Positions 17,153 through 25,130 of a DNA stretch of 64,000 bases are shown here, piece after piece. Location: assembly GCF_001719065.1 (NCBI RefSeq), contig NZ_LWAF01000005.1:62001-126000 (forward strand). Direction: 5' to 3'. The position numbers and the translations under genes are program-made. The notes beneath the pieces are model-generated. The model saw only the letters and a list, made by a program, of their open reading frames with translations, was not told where the DNA came from and searched no databases. Position 1 is the stretch's first letter; each line of letters opens with the position of its first letter. The DNA is from Fervidobacterium thailandense. GTDB taxonomy: Bacteria; Thermotogota; Thermotogae; Thermotogales; Fervidobacteriaceae.

Positions 17153-17187
17153 AAAAAACGCGCGCCAGACTATACCACCTGCGCGCG
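17153..17187 (-). terminator. Terminator between the glutaredoxin-like and CYYC thioredoxin genes
   Basis: On the minus strand CGCGCGC and GCGCGCG arms enclose a 15-base loop and are followed at once by TTTTTT. This is a good intrinsic terminator for transcripts of the glutaredoxin-like gene. The thioredoxin and ccdA genes downstream then need read-through or their own promoter. The roughly 120 bases between this hairpin and the glutaredoxin stop hold no recognisable gene. Confidence 0.7.
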
Positions 17188-17308
17188 GATTCTTGAAACC
17201 TTACTTGGTTTTAAGGGACTTTAGGGAGAACTTCTTCATGAAAAGCTTGGCCAAGAATCTTAAAATCGGACAACTTATTTTCATTCTCCTACCTACTTTC
17301 TTACTTTC

Positions 17309-17551
17309 TTAGCTTATTCCCAGGATTTTATCAATTCTCGCCTTGTCAAAACCAACGATGATCTGGTTACCAATTTCAATTACTGGAACTCCCATCTGTC
17401 CGGACTTTCTCACCATTTCCTCGGCTCCTCTTGGATCTTTGGAAACATCAACCTCCACGAATGGAATACCCAGTTGCCTAAAGTACTCCTTTGCCCTTCT
17501 GCACCAGGGACACGTCGGTGTTGTGTATATCTTGACTCTTACGTGCGCCAT
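17309..17551 (-). CDS. Glutaredoxin-like protein (CPWC, NrdH/YruB type)
   Basis: An 80-residue glutaredoxin fold with the active-site motif CPWC at about residues 14-17 and cis-proline segment MGVPVIEIGNQIIVGF. The size and motif resemble the small YruB/NrdH-like glutaredoxins, which take electrons from thioredoxin reductase rather than glutathione. ATG 17551 follows AAAGGAGG. The gene is 35 bases downstream of trxB, so the reductase and this carrier are very likely one functional pair in the cytoplasm. Confidence 0.88.
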   Translation of the reverse strand: MAHVRVKIYTTPTCPWCRRAKEYFRQLGIPFVEVDVSKDPRGAEEMVRKSGQMGVPVIEIGNQIIVGFDKARIDKILGIS

Positions 17552-17586
17552 GTATTCACGACCTCCTTTCTGCTACGAGATTTTAC

Positions 17587-18537
17587 TTAAAAGTACTTTT
17601 TCGCCGCGTGTTCTACAGCGATTGCGCCGTCGGCTGCTGCCGTAACAATTTGCCTTAAGTTCTTCACTCTTATATCTCCAACCGCGTAAACACCAGGCAC
17701 GTTCGTTTCCATGTTTTCGTCGGTTAAGATATATCCGTATTCATTCATTTGCACGAAGCCTCTGAAAATTTCAGTTTTCGGAACAAGTCCAACGTAAATG
17801 AACACACCTTCGGCCTTAATAACCTGTTCTTCATTCGTATCGTTATTCACGATCACAACTTCTTCAACCTTGTTGGTTCCGCGAATTTCCTTCACAACGT
17901 GATTAGTAATAACCCTGATTTTAGGGTTATTCAGCACTCGTTCCTGAAGAACCTTGGCTGCGGTTAAGTACGGAAGGTTCTGCACCATAGTAATGCTCTT
18001 GACGATTTTCGCCAAAAAGTGCGATTCGTCACACGCGCTGTCACCACCACCAACGACAACAACGTCCTTATCTTTAAACAAGTAACCATCACAAGCAGCG
18101 CAGTACGTCACACCTCTTCCACGAAATTCGGCCTCGCCGGGTACTCCTAATTTTCTCGGTTCAGTTCCTGTTGCTATTATCAGTACTCGGCCTTTAACTT
18201 TTCTGCCATCGTCGAGTTCGACGACTTTGTAATCATCTTCGACGTACGCCTTTTGGGCGAACGCATAGTGAATCTCCGCACCGAAATGCCTTGCGTGATC
18301 GGCAAATTTTTGTGCCAGTGCCTGCCCTTCGATGCTTATCTCACCAGGCCAGTTTTCCACTACATGCGTTTGCGTTACCGCACCACCCTCGATGGCTTTT
18401 TCTATCACCAACGCAGTCAAGCCAGCTCTACGTGCATATATAGCGGCTGTCAAACCGGCTGGGCCACCACCAACTATGACCACGTCGTAATAGTCCTTTA
18501 TCTCGGCTCCAAATCCTCCGATTTCGAACATGTCCAT
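17587..18537 (-). CDS. trxB: Thioredoxin-disulfide reductase
   Basis: A 316-residue flavoprotein with the FAD-binding motif VVIVGGGPAGLTAAIYARRA near residue 20, a second dinucleotide-binding motif VVVVGGGDSACDE, and the redox-active CAACDG between them. The C-terminal GVYAVGDIR contacts FAD. It reduces thioredoxin-fold partners with NAD(P)H. Neighbours suggest the glutaredoxin-like protein downstream and the PDO upstream as substrates. The ATG at 18537 follows GGGAGGAACCGGAC; a second ATG two codons on is less well spaced. The gap to the upstream gene holds a strong stem-loop. Confidence 0.92.
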   Translation of the reverse strand: MDMFEIGGFGAEIKDYYDVVIVGGGPAGLTAAIYARRAGLTALVIEKAIEGGAVTQTHVVENWPGEISIEGQALAQKFADHARHFGAEIHYAFAQKAYVEDDYKVVELDDGRKVKGRVLIIATGTEPRKLGVPGEAEFRGRGVTYCAACDGYLFKDKDVVVVGGGDSACDESHFLAKIVKSITMVQNLPYLTAAKVLQERVLNNPKIRVITNHVVKEIRGTNKVEEVVIVNNDTNEEQVIKAEGVFIYVGLVPKTEIFRGFVQMNEYGYILTDENMETNVPGVYAVGDIRVKNLRQIVTAAADGAIAVEHAAKKYF

Positions 18538-18560
18538 GTCCGGTTCCTCCCTTCAAAGAT

Positions 18561-18597
18561 GAGCGACCAACGTGCGCATCAACACGGTTGGTCGCTC
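18561..18597 (-). other. Perfect 11-bp stem-loop between pdo and trxB
   Basis: GAGCGACCAAC and GTTGGTCGCTC form a perfect 11-bp stem around a 15-base loop in the 94-base pdo-trxB gap. There is no U tract in the minus direction, so it is not an ordinary intrinsic terminator. It could protect or process the mRNA, set the expression ratio of the two genes, or bind a regulator as DNA. Confidence 0.6.
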
Positions 18598-18631
18598 TGA
18601 CTTTCAAGTTGAATTAACTACGATGCTCGGT

Positions 18632-19282
18632 TCATTTTGAAAGCTCAAGAACCTGCTGCAAGAACTGGGGCTCTGGATACGCACCAATAAAATACCTATC
18701 GGGATTCCTGTTTATGGCTATGTGCGGAACGGACGAGACTCCAAATTCTTCGCTAAGATCGTAAAATTCGTTCGCTTCGATAACCTCGGCCGTGACCATG
18801 TCACTCGCCAGTGCCATGTTATGTGCCGTTAATGCGGCCCTCGGACAGTATGGACATGTCGGTGTCACAAAAACACTGATTTTCACAGGTCTATCCAGGC
18901 TTTGGAGCTTTTTTATCGTGTCCTCCGAAAGTTGCGGCTTTGCACCCTTACCAAACGTGACGATATCTTGAATCAGCGTGCCGAATTCGTGACCCGACGG
19001 GATTCCGTAGAACCTAACACCTCTGTCCTTTCCATCGCTCAATGTAAGAATAAGTGCAGGAGCATATTCTACTTTGTATTCAGCACCCTTTTCACTGTTC
19101 TTGTGGTACTTTTCAACGATGATCTTGTCGGAAAGTTCCTTCACCTCGTCCAAAAGTTGACTCTCAAGGTCACAGTACTCGCAGTTCTCATCGTAGAAGA
19201 AAAGAAGCTTAACCTCGTTTTGAAGTTCCTTTGAGAAAAGATCCTGTAAGTATCTTCTGTCTTTTTCCGCTAACAAACCCAT
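18632..19282 (-). CDS. pdo: Protein disulfide oxidoreductase (PDO), two thioredoxin folds
   Basis: A 216-residue protein made of two thioredoxin-like units. The first has CEYC near residue 33 and the second has CPYC near residue 145; the conserved SVPHIAINRN cis-proline region follows. This two-domain arrangement is the PDO typical of hyperthermophiles, which use it to form, reduce or isomerise disulfides in intracellular proteins. It is likely recharged by the adjacent thioredoxin reductase. The ATG at 19282 follows GGAGGTGTTTTAG. A TATAAT -10 sequence lies about 40 bases upstream. It is the first gene of the redox cluster. Confidence 0.9.
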   Translation of the reverse strand: MGLLAEKDRRYLQDLFSKELQNEVKLLFFYDENCEYCDLESQLLDEVKELSDKIIVEKYHKNSEKGAEYKVEYAPALILTLSDGKDRGVRFYGIPSGHEFGTLIQDIVTFGKGAKPQLSEDTIKKLQSLDRPVKISVFVTPTCPYCPRAALTAHNMALASDMVTAEVIEANEFYDLSEEFGVSSVPHIAINRNPDRYFIGAYPEPQFLQQVLELSK

Positions 19283-19319
19283 CTAAAACACCTCCAACTC
19301 TTCTTGTTCCTTCGGGAAT

Positions 19320-19325
19320 ATTATA
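19320..19325 (-). promoter_or_regulatory. -10 box upstream of the redox gene cluster
   Basis: A perfect TATAAT on the minus strand lies about 38 bases before the pdo ATG. I see no matching -35, so it is given low weight. It is the only promoter-like element between the permease gene and pdo. Confidence 0.4.
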
Positions 19326-19379
19326 CCCCAAGGAAACCGAATTAGTGTTACCTAACTGTTAAATTTAGACAAATTTTGT

Positions 19380-20384
19380 CTATTTTTCCTCCCCAGCCCC
19401 GGTGCGTTGTAATGGAAGTATGTATTCTTTCCATAAGTTTCGCAGAAATATCACCGTTGGAAAGGCAATAAGAACGCCCACGAAATTCATCAAGCTTGCG
19501 AATATAATGAGCGAGACAACGAGGGCAAACCAGTGGATTCTCAGGTTTGAGCTTTGAATCTTTGGGCCGTAAGTCCACGATTCGAGCTGGTTTACACCGA
19601 CAAGCAGCACTGTAATCCAGAGAAGTCCAGCAAGCCCCTTTTCAGCAAGTGCAAAGATATACATAGGTATTGAGGAAACTATGATTCCAACGATGGGAAA
19701 AAAACCGCCCAGAAATGTTAGAATCCCCAGTGAAATGGCCGACGGAATTTTGAGTAGAATTAGTCCTACCGTGGTTATACTTGCGCTGATTGCAGAAACG
19801 AGGATCATACCTCTGACAAAACGTTTTATATCGTGAAAAAAGGATAGTATGAATCTCTCAACCCTTTCTGGATCGTCCAAGAATAGCTTATGGATGCGTG
19901 GGCGAACGTAGGCCTTTATACTCTCAAGACCTATCAAGGTGGCTATTAGAAGTGTCACCATTGTAACAATAGCTGGAAGAATGTTGGCTACCGCTCCGAG
20001 TACTTTCATGACAAAATCCGATACGTTATTTTTCAGTTCGTCGATAAGCGGCAAAACCCAATCTGGTAGAGAATGTAGCTTCGTCGATTGAACTATCTTA
20101 AATGTGTCTATGATTCGCCTGACTATGTTTGGAAAAACCGATAGGCTGGCGTATATTAGCAAGATGACTGTTAGCACGTAAGCCACTGTAGCAAGAACTT
20201 TTATCTTCGTCCTTTTTACAATGATCTCCCTCGGGACTTCGAGGAGAACTGAAAGATAAAAAGCTACCACGATCGCACCGATAACGAACGGAACTGCGCG
20301 AGCGAGGAACAGAAAGAACAAGAAATAAAATATCAAGAGGAATATATCCCTGAAGCATTTTCGTTCGCTTACCCTTTGAACCAT
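19380..20384 (-). CDS. AI-2E family (PerM/TqsA-type) membrane permease
   Basis: A 334-residue inner-membrane protein with about eight hydrophobic segments in the AI-2E transporter layout. There is a pair near the N-terminus (IFLLIFYFLFFLFLARAVPF), a soluble middle part around residues 100-150, and a conserved block reading FLGGFFPIVG near residue 215. Family members export autoinducer-2 or act as Na+/H+ exchangers, and the substrate cannot be told from sequence. The ATG at 20384 overlaps the end of the esterase gene by 16 bases and no clear ribosome site precedes it, so translation is probably coupled. Confidence 0.8.
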   Translation of the reverse strand: MVQRVSERKCFRDIFLLIFYFLFFLFLARAVPFVIGAIVVAFYLSVLLEVPREIIVKRTKIKVLATVAYVLTVILLIYASLSVFPNIVRRIIDTFKIVQSTKLHSLPDWVLPLIDELKNNVSDFVMKVLGAVANILPAIVTMVTLLIATLIGLESIKAYVRPRIHKLFLDDPERVERFILSFFHDIKRFVRGMILVSAISASITTVGLILLKIPSAISLGILTFLGGFFPIVGIIVSSIPMYIFALAEKGLAGLLWITVLLVGVNQLESWTYGPKIQSSNLRIHWFALVVSLIIFASLMNFVGVLIAFPTVIFLRNLWKEYILPLQRTGAGEEK

Positions 20385-21130
20385 TCTATCAACGCCTTCG
20401 TTACCGCTTCTTTTTCTATATCGTTACTCAGCACATGACCGGATCTTTCAAACACCAGTAACTTACGCCGTTCGGATTTGACGTTATCGTAGATAAACTG
20501 TGCGGCTTTTAAGGGAACGGTATTGTCGTTACGTGCAGCCATCACGAGGATATCGGATGTTATTTCCTTGACGCACTTCCTTGACAGTTTCATCAGTTTC
20601 CAAAGTTCCGCGGCCTGCTTTGGCCAGTTGTAGGACCAGTACTCGTTTCTCAGGTACTCGAGGTCTGGATCATCGTATTTTTCATTATTTTCTCGCGGAA
20701 GCCGGTTCTTAAAGAGTGCTATCAATGGAGTGAGCTTTATCCGGTTGTCGAAAACATGCGTTGCCGCTGCTAACGTGGCCAGCTTCCTCGGTTTGAGCTT
20801 TGCCCCCATAATCAGCGCAATAACCCCACCCATGGAGAGTCCGGCAATGTACACTTCCTTACAGATTCCTGATAGATCGTAGTACGCGTCGTAAGCCCTT
20901 CTAAGCCAGTCGTGTGCGGTGGTGGTGAGAAAGTCGGCAGATGAAGTTCCGTGACCTGGAAGTCGGGGAACCGAAACCGTGAATCCCGCCTTATTTAATT
21001 CATGGGCCATGTAAGTGAAATCGTGGGGCGAGCCGGTATAGCCATGAATGAGGAGAACTCCGATGTCTCCTCCGGGCAGGAATATAGGTTGTGAGATCTT
21101 ACGAGTTTTTGCGGTTGTGAATTCGATCAT
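20369..21130 (-). CDS. Alpha/beta hydrolase, carboxylesterase (Est30-like)
   Basis: A 253-residue alpha/beta hydrolase. The oxyanion-hole region is LLIHGYTGSPHDF near residue 26, and the nucleophile elbow GLSMGG near residue 97 supplies the serine. The acid D in MAARNDNTVP and the H in ERSGHVLSND near the C-terminus complete the triad. The closest known group is the thermophilic carboxylesterase/monoacylglycerol lipase family (Est30 type). It probably hydrolyses short- to medium-chain esters in the cytoplasm, with no signal peptide. The ATG follows GGGAGGTATTAGGG. It is transcribed with the permease gene and is divergent from potD. Confidence 0.85.
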   Translation of the reverse strand: MIEFTTAKTRKISQPIFLPGGDIGVLLIHGYTGSPHDFTYMAHELNKAGFTVSVPRLPGHGTSSADFLTTTAHDWLRRAYDAYYDLSGICKEVYIAGLSMGGVIALIMGAKLKPRKLATLAAATHVFDNRIKLTPLIALFKNRLPRENNEKYDDPDLEYLRNEYWSYNWPKQAAELWKLMKLSRKCVKEITSDILVMAARNDNTVPLKAAQFIYDNVKSERRKLLVFERSGHVLSNDIEKEAVTKALIEWFKG

Positions 21131-21231
21131 TCCCTAATACCTCCCGTTTTCCGCACTTTTTGGAGATCAGTTGAAAATTTGGCTTGTTTTGTTGGAGAGA
21201 ATGTTCAAAAGGAATTATACCACGAACGTTG

Positions 21232-21260
21232 TTGATTCAGCTAAAGAAATTTGGTAACAT
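21232..21260 (+). promoter_or_regulatory. Promoter of the potD-like gene
   Basis: TTGATT (21232-21237) and TAACAT (21255-21260) are 17 bases apart and end about 40 bases before the ATG, a good match to a housekeeping promoter. On the opposite strand a TATAAT at 21214-21219 may serve the divergent esterase gene, though no -35 is clear for it. Confidence 0.55.
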
Positions 21261-21301
21261 TATTCTGGGACTGAATCTTTCGTGCAAAGGAGGGAAAAGT
21301 C

Positions 21302-22336
21302 ATGATGTCGAGAAGACTCTTTGTAGTGTCCTTAGTCTTTCTGGGTATCACCATTCTAATCGTGTTGTCCGCTTGTGGAAAAGGAAAGAGCACTCTCAGA
21401 ATTTACAACTGGGCTGATTATATCCCGCAAGAGGTTATCGAGAAGTTCGAGAAAGAATACAACTGTAAAGTAATATACGATGCCTTTGCGTCGAATGAAG
21501 AAATGTACGCAAAAATCAAGAGTGGTGGCTCGGGTTACGATATTGTCTTCCCGTCAGGTGACCACGTCAAGATGATGATAATAGCGGGATTGTTGGAGAA
21601 ACTAGATCTCAGTAAAATACCGAACTTCAAGTACCTGGACGAACTTGTGCTTTCAAAGACCACCTACGATCCGAACCACGAATACTCCGTACCGTACCTG
21701 ATGGGGACAACGGGAATTATCGTGAACAAGAAGTACGTCAAAGACTTTGAAAGATCTTGGAGTATTTTTGAACGAAAGGATTTGGCCGGTAAGATGACAC
21801 TTCTTGACGACATGAGGGAGGTCTTCGGTGCCGCTTTAAAATACCTTGGATATTCGGTCAACACAACTAATCCCGAGGAGATCCAAAGGGCAAAAGAGCA
21901 GATTTTAAAGTGGAAAGAAAACATTGCTAAATTCGACGCGACAAATTACGCCCAAGGTGTTGTGAACGGAGAGTTCTGGGTTGTCCACGGCTATCCGGAA
22001 AATGTGTTCCAACTTATCCCAGAGGAAGAGATTGAAAACTTCGAGTTTGTAATTCCAAAGGAAGGAAGCACTCTTTGGATAGATAGCATGGTAATCCTCA
22101 AGGATGCGAAGAACAAGGAACTTGCCTATAAATTCATCGACTTCATCTTACGACCGGAGATAGCGGCCGAAATTGCCGATTTCTTGTACATGCCATCGCC
22201 AAACAAAGAGGCTGGGAAGTACAGAAAGATCAAGCCACTGTACGAGATCTCTGATTTGGAGAACTGCGAGATCATCGATTACTTGGGAGATAAGATCGAC
22301 CTGTACAACAAGGCATGGGAGGAAATAATAAAATAA
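21302..22336 (+). CDS. potD: Polyamine-type ABC transporter substrate-binding lipoprotein (PotD-like)
   Basis: A 344-residue solute-binding protein with a lipoprotein signal: a hydrophobic stretch followed by LSACG, so Cys near residue 23 would be lipidated. The mature start TLRIYNWADYIPQEVIEKFE is the hallmark of spermidine/putrescine-binding proteins, and GGSGYDIVFPSGDHV follows. It would bind polyamines in the periplasm. Long and branched polyamines matter in thermophiles, which gives the call some context. No potA, potB or potC genes are adjacent, so it is either an orphan or works with permeases elsewhere. Two ATGs (21302 and 21305) follow AAGGAGGGAAAAGTC. The gene ends at a terminator. 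Confidence 0.88.
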   Translation: MMSRRLFVVSLVFLGITILIVLSACGKGKSTLRIYNWADYIPQEVIEKFEKEYNCKVIYDAFASNEEMYAKIKSGGSGYDIVFPSGDHVKMMIIAGLLEKLDLSKIPNFKYLDELVLSKTTYDPNHEYSVPYLMGTTGIIVNKKYVKDFERSWSIFERKDLAGKMTLLDDMREVFGAALKYLGYSVNTTNPEEIQRAKEQILKWKENIAKFDATNYAQGVVNGEFWVVHGYPENVFQLIPEEEIENFEFVIPKEGSTLWIDSMVILKDAKNKELAYKFIDFILRPEIAAEIADFLYMPSPNKEAGKYRKIKPLYEISDLENCEIIDYLGDKIDLYNKAWEEIIK

Positions 22337-22367
22337 CACGATAGCACGAACGATACAAAGCGAAATT

Positions 22368-22398
22368 GAAGACAGGGTGTATGCCCTGTCTTCGTTTT
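22368..22398 (+). terminator. Terminator of the potD-like gene
   Basis: GAAGACAGGG and CCCTGTCTTC form a perfect 10-bp stem with a 6-base loop followed by GTTTTGT. It separates potD from the phosphofructokinase gene. Confidence 0.75.
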
Positions 22399-22412
22399 GT
22401 GAGTTAGTGTGG

Positions 22413-22447
22413 TATAATTCAAAAAAGGATTATCGTTATTAATAACG
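22413..22447 (+). promoter_or_regulatory. -10 box and 14-bp palindrome before the phosphofructokinase gene
   Basis: A perfect TATAAT (22413-22418) is followed 16 bases later by the perfect palindrome CGTTATTAATAACG (22434-22447), which abuts the ribosome site of the gene. The -35 is weak. The palindrome covers the likely start of transcription, an ideal place for a repressor or redox/sugar sensor to block expression of a glycolytic gene. Confidence 0.55.
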
Positions 22448-22459
22448 GGGGTGAAGACG

Positions 22460-23638
22460 ATGCGCGCACTTTACGCTCAATCTGGAGGTGTTACCAGTGT
22501 CATTAACGCAAGTGCGTATGGTGTTATCGATGAAGCTCGCAAGAACGGTTTGGAGATATGGGTTGGAATAAACGGAGTGACCGGTATACTGAAGGAACGG
22601 TTCCTAGATGCCACAGAACTTGACATCGAGTTCTTGAAACACACCCCAGCCGGTGCTTTCGGTTCTTGTCGAAAAAAGATGAAGAACGAGGCTGATATAC
22701 AGAAACTCTTCGACATATTCCAGAAATACAATATCAGGTACTTCTTCTACAACGGTGGTAACGATTCGATGGATACAGCGTGGAGGGTGCAGGTGGAAGC
22801 ACAAAAGCGTGGTTACGAGCTTAAAGTTGTCGGTGTTCCCAAGACGATAGACAATGACTTGCCACACACGGACCACTGTCCAGGTTATGGTAGTGCCGCC
22901 AAGTATATCGCCATTGCCATGATGGAGGCGGCACTCGATTTGAGAAGCATGTGGGTGGATTCCACTCAAGTGTTCGTTATGGAAATTATGGGAAGGCATG
23001 CTGGATGGCTTGCCGCAGCTGCGGGATTGGGATGGTTAAACGGTATAGGTGCGGACATCATTCTTTTACCGGAAAAACCGTTCGATAAAGATGAGTTTAT
23101 TGCCGCCGTCGACAGAGTCGTCACAAAAAAGGGATACTGTACAATCGCTGTCGCGGAAGGTTTAAAGTACCCGGACGGATTCTTCGTCTCGGATATGGGA
23201 TATACCGACAGCTTTGGTAACCGACAGCTCGGTGGTGTGGGATTCACAATTGCTGGCATGATCCGCTCGGAACTGGGTTTGAAGATTCACGTAGCTATTC
23301 CCGATTATCTGCAGAGAAGTGGTAGACACATCGCAAGTGCGACCGACGTCGAAGAAGCGGAAATGTGTGGACGAATGGCTGTCAGATATGCACTGGAGGA
23401 TAATTACGGTGTAATGGTGACGATGGAGCGTGTTTCGGATTCGCCGTACCAGATAAGGTACTCATCCGTACCACTTAACCTTGTAGCGGACCAGACAAAG
23501 ATGCTACCAAAAGATTACTTTGACGGTTACGAAATCACGGAGAAATTCATCAGATACGCACTCCCGCTCATTCAGGGCGAACCCTATCCACCTTACAGAA
23601 ACGGTTTGCCAGACTATAGAATGTTCGACATCGGCTGA
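22460..23638 (+). CDS. pfp: Pyrophosphate-dependent 6-phosphofructokinase
   Basis: A 392-residue phosphofructokinase. The phosphate-donor loop reads GGNDSMDTA: where ATP enzymes have GGDGS, the second position after GG is Asp, the residue that blocks ATP and marks the PPi type. PKTIDNDLP with its lysine, and GRHAGWLAAAAGL, are the substrate-binding motifs of the same class. It interconverts fructose 6-phosphate and fructose 1,6-bisphosphate using PPi, saving ATP in glycolysis. ATG 22460 follows GGGGGTGAAGACG; a GTG at 22451 in the same frame overlaps the ribosome site. It lies 36 bases before an amylase gene, a sensible pair for starch breakdown. Confidence 0.9.
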   Translation: MRALYAQSGGVTSVINASAYGVIDEARKNGLEIWVGINGVTGILKERFLDATELDIEFLKHTPAGAFGSCRKKMKNEADIQKLFDIFQKYNIRYFFYNGGNDSMDTAWRVQVEAQKRGYELKVVGVPKTIDNDLPHTDHCPGYGSAAKYIAIAMMEAALDLRSMWVDSTQVFVMEIMGRHAGWLAAAAGLGWLNGIGADIILLPEKPFDKDEFIAAVDRVVTKKGYCTIAVAEGLKYPDGFFVSDMGYTDSFGNRQLGGVGFTIAGMIRSELGLKIHVAIPDYLQRSGRHIASATDVEEAEMCGRMAVRYALEDNYGVMVTMERVSDSPYQIRYSSVPLNLVADQTKMLPKDYFDGYEITEKFIRYALPLIQGEPYPPYRNGLPDYRMFDIG

Positions 23639-23674
23639 AAACGTAACCTTAAATCTTAACTGGGAGGTTTGGAG

Positions 23675-25105
23675 ATGCACCCATCGTATCCAACGCCGAC
23701 TTGGGTTTACGAATCGGTCATTTATCAAATCTTTCCCGATCGGTTTGCCATCGGGAAAGGAAAGACTGTACACGACAAGGCTCAACTTTACACCTCACGC
23801 GGAGGAAACATCGTTGAGTGGAATGTGTTACCAAAAGCAAAGCCTCATGCTGCTCATGTAAACGATTTTTATGGTGGAGATCTCTGGGGGATCGTTGAAA
23901 AGATACCTTACCTGCAAGACTTGGGTATCAACGTCGTGTACACCACACCGATATTTTTGTCCCCGTCGAATCACAAGTACGACACCGTTGATTACCTCAC
24001 GGTGGATCCTCAGTTTGGTGGTAACCAGGCTTTTAAACGTTACATTAGCGACATGAAGAAGAACGGATTTAAGCTCATTCTCGACGGTGTATTCAACCAC
24101 CTCAGCAAAGATCACCCCTGGTTCAAGAAAGCCCTCAAAGGTGATAAAAAACACGCTGCCAAATTCACCTTCTACGAAGATGGTTACCGTTCTTGGAACA
24201 ATTTTTCACACATGCCAGAGTGGAACTGGGAAGAAATAGAGGTTCGCGAATATTTACTCGGAGTTGTTGAACATTACCTTAGACTGGGAATAGATGGCTG
24301 GAGGCTCGATGTCGGTTTTGACCTCGGATACGTTAACAATGCTCTGATAGCTTCAAAGGTTAAATCGGTATCTTTGGAGAAGTACGTTGTTACGGAGACA
24401 TGGAACTTCCCTGCTGGGTGGGAGATTGTCGATGGTATAATGAATTACCACTTCAGGGAAACCGTCCTGGGGTACTTAAAAGGTGAACGGATAAACATCG
24501 CTCAGGCCTTGCAGAGCGCGTTCGATAGAACTAAGAACATTTACGGCTGCTGGAACATCCTCGACAGCCACGACACGCCGCGCCTGGCCACCGTTTTACC
24601 AGACAAAGAACTGCGTAAGCTTGCCATCGTACTCCAATTCACGTACCCCGGCGTTCCGATGATTTATTACGGTACGGAAATCGGAATGGAAGGTGGGCCG
24701 GATCCGGAAAACCGTGCACCAATGATTTGGGATGAGCAACGTTGGGACAACGAACTAAGGGACTTTTACAAAAAGCTTATCTCATTGCGACGAAAAGAAA
24801 TTGCACTGAAAGTGGGAACTTTTGAAGTTTTAAACGATGAACCACTTGTGTTTTTCAGAAGGGCACCTCACGTGCTTGATTCGATCGTTGTAGCGGTTAA
24901 CAAAGGTGAACACACGAAGGTCAGTCTTTCCGTTCCGGACGGAAGGTTACTTGCGGGAACGCCGTTTGTGGATCTGTTTACCGGAGAGGAATTTTGGATC
25001 GTAGGTGGTGTGCTCAGGATTGACATCCCAAAGAAGGGTTTCAGGATTCTCAGAGTTACAAACAAGGTCAAGAAGGGCTATGATCAGTACAAGAGAATTT
25101 ACTAA
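23675..25105 (+). CDS. GH13 alpha-amylase family enzyme (cyclomaltodextrinase/neopullulanase-like), cytoplasmic
   Basis: About 476 residues with no signal peptide, so intracellular. The GH13 barrel opens with VYESVIYQIFPDRF. The catalytic residues are visible: nucleophile D in DGWRLDVGFD, acid/base E in VTETWN, and stabiliser D in ILDSHDTPR. LDGVFNHLSKDHPWF is conserved region I. A short beta-sandwich closes the protein. It should cut maltodextrins or cyclodextrins that have been imported, and feed glycolysis through the adjacent phosphofructokinase. ATG 23675 follows GGGAGGTTTGGAG. The absence of the N-terminal domain found in classical neopullulanases argues for a shorter maltogenic type. 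Confidence 0.88.
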   Translation: MHPSYPTPTWVYESVIYQIFPDRFAIGKGKTVHDKAQLYTSRGGNIVEWNVLPKAKPHAAHVNDFYGGDLWGIVEKIPYLQDLGINVVYTTPIFLSPSNHKYDTVDYLTVDPQFGGNQAFKRYISDMKKNGFKLILDGVFNHLSKDHPWFKKALKGDKKHAAKFTFYEDGYRSWNNFSHMPEWNWEEIEVREYLLGVVEHYLRLGIDGWRLDVGFDLGYVNNALIASKVKSVSLEKYVVTETWNFPAGWEIVDGIMNYHFRETVLGYLKGERINIAQALQSAFDRTKNIYGCWNILDSHDTPRLATVLPDKELRKLAIVLQFTYPGVPMIYYGTEIGMEGGPDPENRAPMIWDEQRWDNELRDFYKKLISLRRKEIALKVGTFEVLNDEPLVFFRRAPHVLDSIVVAVNKGEHTKVSLSVPDGRLLAGTPFVDLFTGEEFWIVGGVLRIDIPKKGFRILRVTNKVKKGYDQYKRIY

Positions 25106-25130
25106 CCTTACTGTAATGTGAGGGAATTGT

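Noticed and set aside
19366-19380. Palindrome AGACAAA/TTTGTCT at the end of the permease gene as a terminator
   Set aside because: It overlaps the stop codon, the stem is AT-rich and short, and the T run on the minus strand is poor.
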